64,000 nt of DNA. Origin: Cellulomonas cellasea. Lineage in GTDB: Bacteria > Actinomycetota > Actinomycetes > Actinomycetales > Cellulomonadaceae. The notes under the pieces are model-generated. The model searched no databases. It saw nothing but the letters and a program-made list of their open reading frames with translations, and had not been told where the DNA came from. The stretch spans positions 1 to 64,000 of the forward strand of contig NZ_BJLR01000019.1 in the NCBI RefSeq assembly GCF_006538745.1, written 5' to 3'. Shown here piece by piece: positions 1 to 15,436 of the stretch. The position numbers and the translations under genes were made by a program. Each line of letters opens with the position of its first letter. The first letter of the stretch is position 1.

Positions 1-215
1 CCTGAACTTTTCCCTCTGCGTGACCACCCTGTTCGGGGTGATCGTGGACGCCCTTGATGGGGCCGTCCGGACCGGAGAGAGTCTAGCTCGTCCCGAGCGT
101 GTCTCACCCGGCGCCAGAAGCGCCTGATGTCACTGCTTGGGGGTGGCCACCTCGGTGGGACCAGCCACCAGGATCCTCCCTGGTGTCCGTTCCTCCCTGC
201 CGGGCGACATCCAGA

Positions 216-245
216 ACATTACGCGGACGTTTCCCGGACCGTCAA
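216..245 (-). promoter_or_regulatory. Strong sigma-70-type promoter, possibly for an rRNA operon
   Basis: On the minus strand TTGACG (240-245) is followed after 18 bases by TAATGT (216-221). This is one of the closest matches to the vegetative consensus in the window, and it is AT-rich against its surroundings. No gene follows for at least 200 bases, so it drives something beyond position 1. A long untranslated leader is typical of rRNA operons, but the target is inferred. Confidence 0.5.
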
Positions 246-360
246 CTCCGGTCCTCGCGGACGTCGCCTCCGGGCCGCCCGCCGGCCGAGTCGTCAGCGT
301 CTTCAGGGCGCTGACCTGGGCCGATAGCGCCGCTGGCGGGTCCGACGTGACGCGGACGAC

Positions 361-402
361 ACCCGTGCGGAGCAGTGACGGCCCTTCCGTGCAGGCACGG
401 GT
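361..402 (-). terminator. Possible tyrS terminator hairpin
   Basis: ACCCGTGC (361-368) pairs with GCACGGGT (395-402) as an 8-bp stem. An alternative tighter hairpin, CCGTGC/GCACGG, lies at 387-400. It sits about 115 bases past the tyrS stop. No U-tract is seen, which is common in high-GC actinobacteria. Confidence 0.35.
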
Positions 403-518
403 GGCCCTCCGGGTTGTCCCGGCTCGCGTTCAGCGGCCCCTGCTGAGCTCCCGTAGACGGCGGCGGGCCGTGGCGCCGGCTGGTCGCCGGGCACCACGGC
501 CCGCCGGCCGCACGAGGG

Positions 519-1781
519 TCAGACCCGGGCGTCCGCCACGGCCAGAGTCCGCTTGCCCCGACGGAGCACGGCCCAGCGACCGTGCAGCAGGTCGGCGTCC
601 GAGACCGTGGCGGCCTCGTCGGTCACCTTGACGTTGTTGACCGACGCGCCGCCCTCCGCGATCGCCCGGCGCGCGGCCGCCTTGCTCGCGACGATGCCCG
701 ACGCCGCGAGGACGTCGACCACGAGGTCGCCCGCCCGCACCGGGGCCGACGGCAGCTCCGCGACGGCTGCCGCGAGCGTCGCCTCGTCGAGCGTGGCCAG
801 GTCGCCCCGGCCGAACAGCGCCTGGCTCGCGGACACGACCTTGTCCGCCGCCTCGGTGCCGTGGACGAGCGACGTCACCTCGTGCGCGAGCGCACGCTGG
901 GCCTCGCGCGCCGCCGGCCGCTCGGCGACCGCCCGCTCGAGGTCCTCGATCCCCTCGCGGCTGCGGAACGAGAACACCTTGAGGTAGCGGACCACGTCGG
1001 CGTCGTCGGCGTTGAGCCAGAACTGGAAGAAGGCGTACGGGCTCGTGAGCTCGGGGTCGAGCCACACCGTCCCCGACTCGGTCTTGCCGAACTTCGTGCC
1101 GTCGGCCTTCGTGATGAGCGGGGTCGTCAGCGCGTGCACGCCGACCCCCTCGGCCTTGCGGACGAGCTCGACCCCCGAGAGGAGGTTGCCCCACTGGTCG
1201 CTGCCGCCGGTCTGGAGGCTCACCCCGTGCCGGCGGTATAGCTCGAGGAAGTCCATGCCCTGGAGCACCTGGTAGCTGAACTCCGTGAAGCTGATGCCCT
1301 GCTCGCTGTTCAGGCGCCGGGCCACGGTGTCCTTGGCGAGCATCGTGCCGAGCCGGTAGTGCTGGCCGATGTCCCGGAGCAGGTCGATCGCGGACAGCTG
1401 CGCCGTCCAGTCGAGGTTGTTGACCATCGTCGCGGCGTGCGGGCCGTCGAAGTCGAGCAGCGGCTCGATCTGCAGGCGGATGCGCTCGACCCAGCCGGCG
1501 ACCACCTCGCGGGGGTTGAGCGTGCGCTCCCCCGTCATCTTCGGGTCGCCGATCAGGCCCGTCGCCCCGCCGACGAGGGCGAACGGCCGGTGGCCGGCGC
1601 GCTGGAGGCGACGGATCGTGAGGATCTGCACGAGGTTGCCGATGTGCAGGCTCGGCGCGGTGGGGTCGAACCCGCAGTACAGGTTCACGGGGCCGGCGTC
1701 GAGGGCCGTGCGCAGGGCGTCGAGGTCGGTGGTCTGGGCGACGAGGCCGCGCCAGGCGAGCTCGTCGAGGACGTGGTTCAC
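519..1781 (-). CDS. tyrS: Tyrosyl-tRNA synthetase
   Basis: This class I aminoacyl-tRNA synthetase charges tRNA-Tyr in the cytoplasm. The 420-residue protein has the usual bacterial TyrRS length. A Rossmann catalytic domain carries the HIGH-type motif HIGN at residues 46-49 and the KMSKS-type loop KFGKT at about 231-235. An S4 RNA-binding domain occupies about residues 350-415. It is the last gene of the long minus-strand run that begins at argC, 64 bases after the glycosylase gene. The ATG start gives the standard N-terminus. A strong promoter-like sequence lies beyond its 3' end. Confidence 0.97.
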   Translation of the reverse strand: MNHVLDELAWRGLVAQTTDLDALRTALDAGPVNLYCGFDPTAPSLHIGNLVQILTIRRLQRAGHRPFALVGGATGLIGDPKMTGERTLNPREVVAGWVERIRLQIEPLLDFDGPHAATMVNNLDWTAQLSAIDLLRDIGQHYRLGTMLAKDTVARRLNSEQGISFTEFSYQVLQGMDFLELYRRHGVSLQTGGSDQWGNLLSGVELVRKAEGVGVHALTTPLITKADGTKFGKTESGTVWLDPELTSPYAFFQFWLNADDADVVRYLKVFSFRSREGIEDLERAVAERPAAREAQRALAHEVTSLVHGTEAADKVVSASQALFGRGDLATLDEATLAAAVAELPSAPVRAGDLVVDVLAASGIVASKAAARRAIAEGGASVNNVKVTDEAATVSDADLLHGRWAVLRRGKRTLAVADARV

Positions 1782-1845
1782 GGGTGCTCCTTGGGGATGC
1801 GCGTCGAGGGGGGCGCGGCGGGCCGTGGGGCGCGCTCGCGACGGA

Positions 1846-2543
1846 TCAGGCCGACGTCGTCCCGCTGGGCGGGCTGCTCACCGACGCCGGCGACCGATAC
1901 GCGGGGCGGTAGGCGGAGACCGTGCGCTCGCCCGACAGCCACAGGCGCCACGGGAAGCGGGAGGGGTCGGCGCCGTCTCCCCCGACGCCGACGCGGGGTC
2001 CGGTCGCGAGCGCCGGGAACAGCAGGCCCTCGTGGCGGTGCACGAGGACCGCGCCGCCCCGCTCGGTCACGTCGGCGCCGTTGGCCGCCAGGTCGAGGCC
2101 GAGCGCGACGGCGAGGCGAGCCGGTCCGCGCGCCAGCGAGCGCTCGGAGTCGACGACGCCCTTGCTCTCACGGCGGGCACGCGCCAGGTCGGCGCCCTCG
2201 ACGACCTCCCCGGCCCGCAGGAGGACCGCCGCCGGCTGCCCGCTCGGGCCCGTGACGACGTTGACGCAGTGGTGCAGGCCGAGGTGGCGGTACACGTAGA
2301 GCCGACCCGGCTCCGCGAACATCGTCGCGTTGCGCGCCGTGCGGCCCCGGAAGGCGTGCGAGCCCGGGTCGTCGGCGCCGCCGTAGGCCTCGACCTCGGT
2401 GAGCCGGATCGTCACGTCGCCCTCGGGCGAGCGGGTCGTGATGTGGGCGCCGAGCAGGTCGCGGGCCACCGCGAGCACGTCGCGGGCGTACCAGACGCGC
2501 GCGGGGACGATCCCCACGCCGTCGCTCGTGCCCGGTGCTGTGC

Positions 2544-2547
<4 letters not shown>
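1846..2547 (-). CDS. 3-methyladenine DNA glycosylase (AAG/MPG family)
   Basis: This base-excision repair enzyme removes alkylated purines such as 3-methyladenine and hypoxanthine from DNA. The 233-residue protein shows the family core: an E-A-Y triplet at residues 53-55, whose Glu corresponds to the catalytic residue of human AAG, then the DPGSHAFRG and RNATMF motifs. The C-terminus is a short Ser/Pro-rich tail. The GTG start is chosen because it overlaps the stop of the upstream kinase gene as GTGA; upstream in-frame sequence belongs to that gene in another frame. Placement behind the arginine genes looks like read-through transcription, not shared function. Confidence 0.9.
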
Positions 2548-8934
<6,387 letters not shown>

Positions 8935-8938
<4 letters not shown>

Positions 8939-9984
8939 GCCCGCGCCCCCCGGATCGCGGCCTCGTCGACCGCCGGGATCTCGCCCGTGAACGGGGACGG
9001 GACCGGCTCGTCGTCGGGCAGCACCATCGTGCCGACGCCGTCGGACGTGAAGACCTCGACGAGGATCGAGTGCGCGGCGCGCCCGTCGATCACGTGCGCC
9101 CGTCCGACCCCGCCCTCGACGGCCCGCCAGCACGCCTCCATCTTGGGCCGCATGCCGGCGTCGAGCGTCGGCAGCAGCTCGGCGAGCGCGCTCGACCGGA
9201 TGCGGCGCACGAGCGAGCCGCGGTCCGGCCAGCTCGTGTAGAGGCCCTCGACGTCGGTCAGCACGATGAGCTTGCGCGCGCCGAGCGCGACCGCGAGCGC
9301 CGCCGCCGCGGTGTCCGCGTTGACGTTGAGGACCTGCGTAGGGTCCTCGAGGTCGGGGGCCACGGTCGACACGACGGGGATGCGGCCCGCGTCGAGCAGG
9401 TCGAGGACCGCGCTGGGGTTGACCTCGACGACGTCGCCCACGAGCCCGATGTCGACGCTCTCGCCGTCGACGACGGCGTGCCGGCGCCGGGCGCGCAGCA
9501 GCCCGCCGTCCTCGCCGGACAGCCCGACCGCGTAGGGCCCATGCGCGTTCAGCAGCCCGACGAGCTCGCGCGAGACCTGGCCCGTGAGGACCATGCGGAC
9601 GACGTCCATCGCCTCGGGGGTCGTGACCCGCAGCCCGCCGCGGAACTCGCTCTCGATGCCGAGCCGGTCGAGCATCGCGTTGATCTGCGGGCCGCCGCCG
9701 TGCACGACGACGGGCCGGAGCCCGACCTGGTGCAGGAAGACCATGTCCTCGGCGAACGCCCGCTTGAGGTCGTCGTCGATCATCGCGTTGCCGCCGTACT
9801 TGACGACGACGAGCGCGCCCTTGAAGCGCTGCAGCCACGGGAGGGCCTCGATGAGGACCTCGGCCTTCTGGTCCGCGCGCAGGTCGGTGCGGGTGTTGAA
9901 GACGAAGTCGTCGCTCACTGAGGGCTCCGTGGGCTCGTCCGTGCTCGCGTCGGTGCTGCTGGGGGTCACGTCGCTCTCGCTCAT
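8935..9984 (-). CDS. argB: Acetylglutamate kinase
   Basis: ArgB phosphorylates N-acetylglutamate, the usual arginine feedback point. The 349-residue protein is longer than the typical 290-300. An N-terminal Ser/Thr/Asp-rich lead of about 24 residues and a charged C-terminal tail account for the excess. Amino-acid kinase motifs are clear: [10 protein letters not shown], then HGGGPQIN. The N-terminal helix ([15 protein letters not shown]) resembles that of arginine-inhibited hexameric ArgB proteins. An internal GTG before [11 protein letters not shown] is an alternative start, but the ATG used overlaps the argJ stop (ATGA). Confidence 0.95.
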
Positions 9985-11198
9985 GTGGAGTACGCGCTGT
10001 TCTCGTGGACGTAGTCGTGCGAGAGGTCGTTGGTCCAGACCGTCGCGGACGCGTCGCCGGCGTGCAGGTCGATGACGACGTGCACCTCCCGCTGCGAGGC
10101 GAGGTCGACCTTCGAGCGGTCCTCGTAGGCGCCGCCGGCGCGGCAGACCTGGACGCCGTTGAACGTCACGTCGAGCTGCGCGGGGTCGTACGCCGCGACC
10201 TCGACCGGGACGGTCCCGACCTGGGCGAGGATCCGGCCCCAGTTCGGGTCGTTGCCGAAGATCGCGGTCTTCACGAGGTTGGAGCGGGTCACGGCCCGCG
10301 CCACGGCGACCGCGGCGTCCTCGGTCTCGGCGTTGACGACGGTGACCTCGACGTCGTGCGTCGCACCCTCGCAGTCCGCGACCAGCGCCCGGGCGAGGCG
10401 CGCGCAGACCTCGCGCACGGCCTCGGCGAACTCGGCCGGGTCGGGGGCGACGCCGCTCGCGCCCGAGACCAGCAGCGCGACGGTGTCGGACGTCGACATG
10501 CAGCCGTCGGAGTCGATGCGGTCGAGCGTCGTGCCCGTCGCGGCGCGCAGGGCGGAGTCGGCGGTGGCCGCGTCGACGTCGGCGTCCGTGGTGATCACGC
10601 ACAGCATCGTCGCGAGCGCGGGGGCCAGCATCCCGGCGCCCTTGGCCATCCCGCCGACCGTCCAGCTGCCCGACGGCGTCTCGACCGTCACGTGCGCGGT
10701 CTTCGGGACGGTGTCGGTCGTCATGATCGCGACGGAGGCGTCCGGTCCGCCGTCCGCCGACAGCGCGGGGCCGGCGGCCTCGACGCCCGCGAGGAGCTTC
10801 TCGCGCGGGAGCCGCTCGCCGATGAGCCCGGTCGAGGCGACGAGCACGTCGCCCGACGAGACCCCGAGCACCTCCGCGACCTTCTCGGCCGTCGCGTGCA
10901 CGTCCTGGAAGCCCTCGGGCCCGGTGCACACGTTCGCGCCGCCCGAGTTGAGCACCACGGCGCTCGCGATCCCGTCGGACACCGCCTGCCGCGACCACAC
11001 GACCGGCGCGCCGACGACGCGGTTCGACGTGAACACCGCGGCCGCGACCTGCGACGGTCCGTCGTTGACGACGAGCGCGAGGTCCGGGCGGCCCGACGCC
11101 TTGAGCCCGGCGGTCACGCCCGTGGCGCGGAAGCCGGCGGCGGCGGTCACGCCGGGCGACGGGGTGGTCGTCGCGGGGGTCTCGGGTGCGGTGCTCAC
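9981..11198 (-). CDS. argJ: Glutamate N-acetyltransferase / amino-acid acetyltransferase (ArgJ)
   Basis: ArgJ recycles the acetyl group from N-acetylornithine to glutamate; some members also use acetyl-CoA for the first step. The 405-residue precursor contains the self-cleavage sequence ALATML. Cleavage before Thr197 would create the beta chain with Thr as N-terminal nucleophile. The C-terminal GNDPNWGRI segment is also typical. The GTG start overlaps the argC stop as GTGA. Presence of argJ indicates the cyclic acetyl pathway, and no argE or argA is seen in the operon. Confidence 0.96.
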   Translation of the reverse strand: MSTAPETPATTTPSPGVTAAAGFRATGVTAGLKASGRPDLALVVNDGPSQVAAAVFTSNRVVGAPVVWSRQAVSDGIASAVVLNSGGANVCTGPEGFQDVHATAEKVAEVLGVSSGDVLVASTGLIGERLPREKLLAGVEAAGPALSADGGPDASVAIMTTDTVPKTAHVTVETPSGSWTVGGMAKGAGMLAPALATMLCVITTDADVDAATADSALRAATGTTLDRIDSDGCMSTSDTVALLVSGASGVAPDPAEFAEAVREVCARLARALVADCEGATHDVEVTVVNAETEDAAVAVARAVTRSNLVKTAIFGNDPNWGRILAQVGTVPVEVAAYDPAQLDVTFNGVQVCRAGGAYEDRSKVDLASQREVHVVIDLHAGDASATVWTNDLSHDYVHENSAYST

Positions 11199-12250
11199 GG
11201 GGCGACTCCGTCCAGCGGGAGGCCGAGCGTCTCGGGGAGGCCGAGCGCGAGGTTGAGGGACTGCACGGCAGCGCCGGCGGTCCCCTTGACGAGGTTGTCG
11301 ATCGCGGTGACGGTCACGACGCGGCCCGCGCGCTCGTCGACCGCGACCTGGACGAGCGCGGTGTTCGCGCCGAGCGTCGCGGCGGTCGTCGGCCACTGGC
11401 CCTCGGGCAGCAGGTGCACGAACGGCTCGTCCCGGTACGCGTCCTCCCAGGCGGCGCGGACCGACGCCGGGTCGGTGCCGGGCACGAGCCGGGCGGTCGC
11501 GGTCGCGAGGATCCCGCGCGCCATCGGGACGAGCGTCGGGGTGAACGAGATGCTCACGGCCCCCGCGCCCGCGACGCCGAGGTTCTGCTCGATCTCGGGG
11601 ATGTGCCGGTGCGTGCCGCCGACCGCGTACGGCTGGGCCGCACCGAGGGCCTCGCTCGCGAGCAGGTGGGTCTTGAGCGACTTCCCCGCGCCCGAGTAGC
11701 CGTTGGCGAGCACCGCGACGAGGTCGGTCGGCTCGACCAGCCCGGCGGCGACCCCCGGCTGGAGGCCGAGCGTGACGGCGGTGACGTTGCAGCCGGGAAC
11801 CGCGATGCGCCGGGTGCCCGCGAGCGCCGCGCGCTGGGCGGCGGGCGTCCGCTCCCCCGCGTGCAGCAGCTCGGGCAGCCCGTACGGCCAGGTGCCGGCG
11901 TGCGGGTTGCCGTAGAACGCCTCCCACGCGGCGGGGTCGACGAGCCGGTGGTCGGCGCCCAGGTCGACGACGAGCGCCGCGTCCCCGAGCTCGGCCGCGA
12001 CCGCCCCGGACGCGCCGTGCGGCAGCGCGAGGACGACGACGTCGTGCCCCGCGAGGTGCTCGACCTCGGTCGGCGCGAGCACGCGGTCGGCGAGCCGGCG
12101 CAGGTGCGGCTGGTGCTCGCCCAGGCGGGTCCCGGCGTTGGAGTGCGCCGTGACCGTGCGGATCTCGGCCTCGGGGTGGTCGAGCAGCAGGCGGAGCATC
12201 TCCCCGCCCGCGTACCCGCTCGCGCCGGCGACCGCCACGGTGAACGTCAT
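11195..12250 (-). CDS. argC: N-acetyl-gamma-glutamyl-phosphate reductase
   Basis: ArgC is an NADPH-dependent reductase making N-acetylglutamate semialdehyde, and it is the first gene of the arginine operon. The 351-residue form has the dinucleotide-binding GASGYAG near residues 9-15 and the catalytic Cys154 in VPGCNVTAV. Three in-frame ATGs (12250, 12256, 12262) compete as starts. 12250 gives the canonical N-terminus [13 protein letters not shown], but none has a good Shine-Dalgarno. The region between them is the putative ArgR operator, so a bound repressor would cover the translation start. Confidence 0.93.
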   Translation of the reverse strand: MTFTVAVAGASGYAGGEMLRLLLDHPEAEIRTVTAHSNAGTRLGEHQPHLRRLADRVLAPTEVEHLAGHDVVVLALPHGASGAVAAELGDAALVVDLGADHRLVDPAAWEAFYGNPHAGTWPYGLPELLHAGERTPAAQRAALAGTRRIAVPGCNVTAVTLGLQPGVAAGLVEPTDLVAVLANGYSGAGKSLKTHLLASEALGAAQPYAVGGTHRHIPEIEQNLGVAGAGAVSISFTPTLVPMARGILATATARLVPGTDPASVRAAWEDAYRDEPFVHLLPEGQWPTTAATLGANTALVQVAVDERAGRVVTVTAIDNLVKGTAGAAVQSLNLALGLPETLGLPLDGVAP

Positions 12251-12276
12251 GTGCATGACCATACACCCAAGTGCAT
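12251..12276 (-). promoter_or_regulatory. Tandem ARG boxes (putative ArgR operator)
   Basis: Read on the minus strand the site is ATGCAC-N4-GTGTAT-N4-ATGCAC. The three 6-base half-sites at 12271-12276, 12261-12266 and 12251-12256 start exactly 10 bases apart in alternating orientation, so all lie on one face of the helix. Each neighbouring pair is an imperfect dyad like known ARG boxes. The site overlaps two of the three possible argC start codons. ArgR binding is inferred from the motif and from argR being in this operon. Confidence 0.7.
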
Positions 12277-12291
12277 ACTCACTGCGACGGG

Positions 12292-12732
12292 CTACGCGCC
12301 GACCTGCTCCCGCACCTGCCGCTTGGTCCGCTCGAGCATCCCCGTCATCCCCCGCAGCCGTAGCGGGCTGACCGCCTCGGTGAGGCCGATCGTGAACGGG
12401 TAGTCGTCGGGCAGCGCGAGCACCTCGTCCGCCGTCAGACCCTCGAGGCCCTCCGCGAGGATCGCCGCGAAGCCCCGCGTCGTCGGTGCCTCGGGCGGCG
12501 CGGACGCGTAGAAGTGCACGATCCCGTCGGCGTCGACCTCCGAGAACGCGCGCACGGGCGACTGGCACTCCTCCACGCGCTCGAGCAGCCCCGGCTGCGA
12601 CGCGTACCGCTCCGGGAGCTCGGGCAGCTCGCGGGAGAACTCGAGCAGCAGCTGCAGGCGGTCCGGCTGCGGGACGGCGAGGAACTCCTCGCGGATCCGC
12701 GCGAAGGCCTCGGGGACGCGGGACTCAGCCAT
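12292..12732 (-). CDS. SufE-family sulfur acceptor
   Basis: SufE-like proteins accept persulfide sulfur on a conserved Cys and pass it on, classically for Fe-S cluster assembly. This 146-residue protein has that Cys at residue 56 in VEECQSPV and a normal SufE fold length. It lies 48 bases downstream of the sseA rhodanese gene and reads the same way. The same pairing is known in mycobacteria (established knowledge of Rv3283/Rv3284). Its stop lies about 30 bases before the argC operator, so transcripts from here could enter the arginine genes. The exact donor and recipient are inferred. Confidence 0.9.
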   Translation of the reverse strand: MAESRVPEAFARIREEFLAVPQPDRLQLLLEFSRELPELPERYASQPGLLERVEECQSPVRAFSEVDADGIVHFYASAPPEAPTTRGFAAILAEGLEGLTADEVLALPDDYPFTIGLTEAVSPLRLRGMTGMLERTKRQVREQVGA

Positions 12733-12780
12733 GGGACCGATCCTCCCACCTTCTCCGGACCGCCCGGCAGGCTGCGTTCG

Positions 12781-13683
12781 TCACGCCGGGAGGCTCCCCG
12801 GCTCCTCGCCCTTGACGATCGGGACGCGCACCGAGTTGCCCCACTCGGTCCACGAGCCGTCGTAGTTGCGGACGTCGTCCAGGCCCAGCAGGTGCTTGAG
12901 CGCGAACCACGTGTGGCTCGACCGCTCGCCGATCCGGCAGTACGTGATGACCTGGTCGTCCGCGGTCAGGCCGAGGCCGCCGTCCTGATAGATCGCCTCG
13001 AGCTCGGCGCGCGACTTGTACGTGCCGTCCGCCGCGACCGCCGTGGCCCACGGGACGTTGCGTGCGGTCGGGATGTGGCCCGTGCGCAGCGCACCCTCGT
13101 TGGGGTAGTCGGGCATGTGCGCGAGCTCGCCGGTGTACTCCTTCGGGGAGCGGATGTCGACGATCGGGTTCCCGAGGTGCGCGAGGACGTCTTCCTTGAA
13201 CGCGCGCAGCGTGCGGTCGTCACGGTCGACGACCGGGTACTCGACCGGCGTCGGCGTCGGGACCTCGGTCGTGATCTCGCGGCCCTCGGCGATCCACGTG
13301 TTGCGGCCGCCGTCGAGCAGGCGCACGTCCTCGTGGCCGAACAGGGACAGGACCCACAGCGTGTAGGCCGCCCACCAGTTGTTCTTGTCGCCGTAGATCA
13401 CGACGGTCGTGTCGCGCCCGATGCCCTTCGAGCCGAGCAGCTGCGCGAGGCGCTCGCCGTCGACGTAGTCGCGCACGTCGGCGTCGTTGAGGTCCGTGTG
13501 CCAGTCGATCTTGACCGCGCCCGGGATGTGCCCGGTCTCGTACAGCAGCACGTCCTCGTCCGACTCGACGACCACGAGACCCTCGGTGCCGAGGTGGTCG
13601 GCGAGCCACTGGGTCGTCACGAGACGCTCCGGGTGCGCGTACTGCGCGAGCTTCTCCGACGTCGTGTCGATCTCCACCGTCAT
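12781..13683 (-). CDS. sseA: Thiosulfate sulfurtransferase (two-domain rhodanese, SseA/CysA type)
   Basis: This is a tandem rhodanese: an inactive N-terminal domain and a catalytic C-terminal one. The active-site loop CRIGERSS begins with Cys249. The 300-residue length fits the family, and the segment [10 protein letters not shown] is typical of actinobacterial SseA. The product transfers sulfane sulfur, plausibly to the adjacent SufE-like protein. The ATG is preceded by GGAG at a proper distance. A possible promoter lies 50-75 bases upstream in the divergent space shared with qor. Confidence 0.93.
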   Translation of the reverse strand: MTVEIDTTSEKLAQYAHPERLVTTQWLADHLGTEGLVVVESDEDVLLYETGHIPGAVKIDWHTDLNDADVRDYVDGERLAQLLGSKGIGRDTTVVIYGDKNNWWAAYTLWVLSLFGHEDVRLLDGGRNTWIAEGREITTEVPTPTPVEYPVVDRDDRTLRAFKEDVLAHLGNPIVDIRSPKEYTGELAHMPDYPNEGALRTGHIPTARNVPWATAVAADGTYKSRAELEAIYQDGGLGLTADDQVITYCRIGERSSHTWFALKHLLGLDDVRNYDGSWTEWGNSVRVPIVKGEEPGSLPA

Positions 13684-13730
13684 GCCGAGCTCCGTCCGCC
13701 GTGGAGCCCCCGTCGGACCCCGCGGGGCTG

Positions 13731-13760
13731 AGCCTGCGAGCGGGGCGCGCCGCACGTCAA
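13731..13760 (-). promoter_or_regulatory. Possible sseA promoter
   Basis: TTGACG (13755-13760, minus strand) is separated by 18 bases from CAGGCT (13731-13736). The -35 is good and the -10 is weak. The predicted transcript start leaves a leader of about 40 bases before the sseA ATG. Confidence 0.35.
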
Positions 13761-13841
13761 GGCGGGACCGCGAGGTGCACACATCGTGAGACGCCGTGTC
13801 CGCCGCGGATGATCCGGCGGGCGTGCGGCGTTGCGCCCGGC

Positions 13842-14828
13842 GTGCAGACGATCCAGGCCGGCAGCGCCGGCGGCCCCGAGGTCCTCGAGCTCGTCGAGCT
13901 CCCCACGCCCGAGCCCGGGCCCGGCCAGGTGCGCGTGCGCGTCGCCGCCGCAGGCGTGAACTTCATCGACACCTACCGGCGGTCGGGGCTGTACCCGGTC
14001 CCGTTCCCGCACGTCGTGGGCGGCGAGGGCGCGGGCACGGTCGAGGCCCTCGGCGAGGGCGTCACCCGGATCGACCTGGGCGACCGCGTCGCGTGGGCGT
14101 CCGGTGCGCCCGGGTCCTACGCCGAGCAGGTGCTGCTCGACACCGAGCACGCGGTGCCGGTGCCGGCGGGCGTCGACCTGACGACGGCCGCGGCGCTGCT
14201 GCTCCAGGGGATGACCGCGCACTACCTCGTCGCGTCGACGTTCCCCGTCACCCCGGGCCAGGACGTCCTCGTGCACGCCGCCGCGGGTGGCGTGGGGCTG
14301 CTGCTGACGCAGCTCGCCGTCGCGCGGGGCGCCCGCGTGATCGCCACGGTCGGCGCGGCCGAGAAGGAGGACCTGGCGCGCGGCGCCGGGGCCGCCGAGG
14401 TCATCCGGTACGACCTGCTCGACGACCTCGCGACCGAGCTGCCCGCGCGTGTCCGGGAGCTCACCGGGGGCGCGGGCGTGCACACGGTGTTCGACGGCGT
14501 GGGCCGCGCGACGTTCGACGCCTCGCTCGCGTCGCTGCGCCCGCTCGGGGGTCTCGCGCTGTTCGGCGCCTCGTCCGGCCCCGTCCCCCCGCTCGACCCC
14601 CAGCGGCTCAACGCCGCCGGGTCGCTGTTCCTGACCCGCCCGACCCTCGCCCACTACACCGCGACGCGCGAGGAGCTGCTCTGGCGGGCCGGCGAGCTGC
14701 TCGACGCCGTCGCCTCGGGCACGCTCGACGTGCGCGTCGGCGCGACGTTCCCGCTCGCCGATGCCGCCGCGGCGCACCGCGCGCTCGAGGGTCGCACGAC
14801 GACCGGCAAGGTCCTCCTCGTCCCGTGA
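13842..14828 (+). CDS. Zinc-independent quinone oxidoreductase (MDR family)
   Basis: This NADPH:quinone reductase-like member of the medium-chain dehydrogenase superfamily has 328 residues. Evidence is the GroES-like N-terminal half ([25 protein letters not shown]) followed by a Rossmann domain with [14 protein letters not shown]. The zinc-ligand residues of alcohol dehydrogenases are absent, as in QOR proteins. The GTG start gives the standard VQTIQ N-terminus; an in-frame ATG at 13809 would add 11 residues. It is divergent from sseA and overlaps the next gene by the GTGA junction. Confidence 0.88.
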   Translation: MQTIQAGSAGGPEVLELVELPTPEPGPGQVRVRVAAAGVNFIDTYRRSGLYPVPFPHVVGGEGAGTVEALGEGVTRIDLGDRVAWASGAPGSYAEQVLLDTEHAVPVPAGVDLTTAAALLLQGMTAHYLVASTFPVTPGQDVLVHAAAGGVGLLLTQLAVARGARVIATVGAAEKEDLARGAGAAEVIRYDLLDDLATELPARVRELTGGAGVHTVFDGVGRATFDASLASLRPLGGLALFGASSGPVPPLDPQRLNAAGSLFLTRPTLAHYTATREELLWRAGELLDAVASGTLDVRVGATFPLADAAAAHRALEGRTTTGKVLLVP

Positions 14829-15358
14829 GCCTCCCCCCGCCGGCGCCCGAGGGCGCCCTGCTCCCCCGCGCCGCGCACGTCGACGACGTGCCCGCGCTCG
14901 CGGTGCTCAACGACGCCGCGGTGCCGGCCGTCAACGCGCTCGGCGCCGCGGGCCTCGCCGCCCACCTGCCCGCGTGCGACGTCGCGCTCGTGGTCGACGA
15001 CCCCGCGACCGGTGCACCGCTCGCGTTCCTCCTCGCGCTCGCGCCCGGCGCCGCGTACCCGAGCGAGAACTACCGGTGGTTCCAGGCGCACCGGCCCGGC
15101 TCGCTCTACGTCGACCGGATCGTCGTCGCGCCGCACGGGCACGGCCGGGGCGTGGGCCGCGCGCTGTACGACGCCGTCGACGCCGCGGCCGTCCGCGCCG
15201 GGCTCGCCGAGGTCACGTGCGAGGTCAACCTCGACCCGCCCAACCCCGGGTCGCTCGCGTTCCACCGGCGGCTCGGGTTCGCGCAGGTGGGCGAGCAGGT
15301 GACGTCCGGGGGCGCGATGCGGGTCGCGCTGCTCGCGCGCGGGGTCGGCGGGGCCTGA
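14825..15358 (+). CDS. GNAT-family N-acetyltransferase
   Basis: The 177-residue protein is a single GNAT domain. The acetyl-CoA pyrophosphate loop is visible as VVAPHGHGRGVGRALY, and the C-terminal FHRRLGFAQVGEQ is the usual beta-bulge and helix region. The substrate cannot be read from the sequence. The GTG start overlaps the qor stop (GTGA), so both genes form one unit ending at the hairpin at 15381-15410. Confidence 0.88.
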   Translation: MSLPPPAPEGALLPRAAHVDDVPALAVLNDAAVPAVNALGAAGLAAHLPACDVALVVDDPATGAPLAFLLALAPGAAYPSENYRWFQAHRPGSLYVDRIVVAPHGHGRGVGRALYDAVDAAAVRAGLAEVTCEVNLDPPNPGSLAFHRRLGFAQVGEQVTSGGAMRVALLARGVGGA

Positions 15359-15380
15359 GCGGCCTGACCGCGGCTGCCGT

Positions 15381-15410
15381 CCCCGCACCGCCGCAGCGGG
15401 CGGTGCGGGG
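15381..15410. terminator. Bidirectional terminator, 12-bp perfect stem
   Basis: CCCCGCACCGCC (15381-15392) pairs perfectly with 15399-15410 around a 6-base loop. It lies between two convergent genes, 23 bases after the GNAT stop and 27 bases from the thiD/tenA stop, so it can serve both. There is no U-tract. Confidence 0.8.
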
Positions 15411-15436
15411 AGTGCAGCGGTCCCGGGCGCTGCGGG

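Larger units (their letters stand above)
1..518. other. Non-coding left edge downstream of tyrS
   Basis: No reading frame here resembles a protein; the short frames are GC-driven noise. On the minus strand the stretch holds a possible tyrS terminator (361-402) and a strong promoter-like sequence (216-245) reading out of the window. A second TAGACT hexamer lies at 80-85 without a convincing -35. An rRNA operon just outside the window is a reasonable guess, but no rRNA sequence is visible. Confidence 0.6.

Noticed and set aside
1-518. rRNA or tRNA gene at the left edge
   Set aside because: No 16S 5' sequence or tRNA cloverleaf could be recognised; only a promoter-like element is supported.
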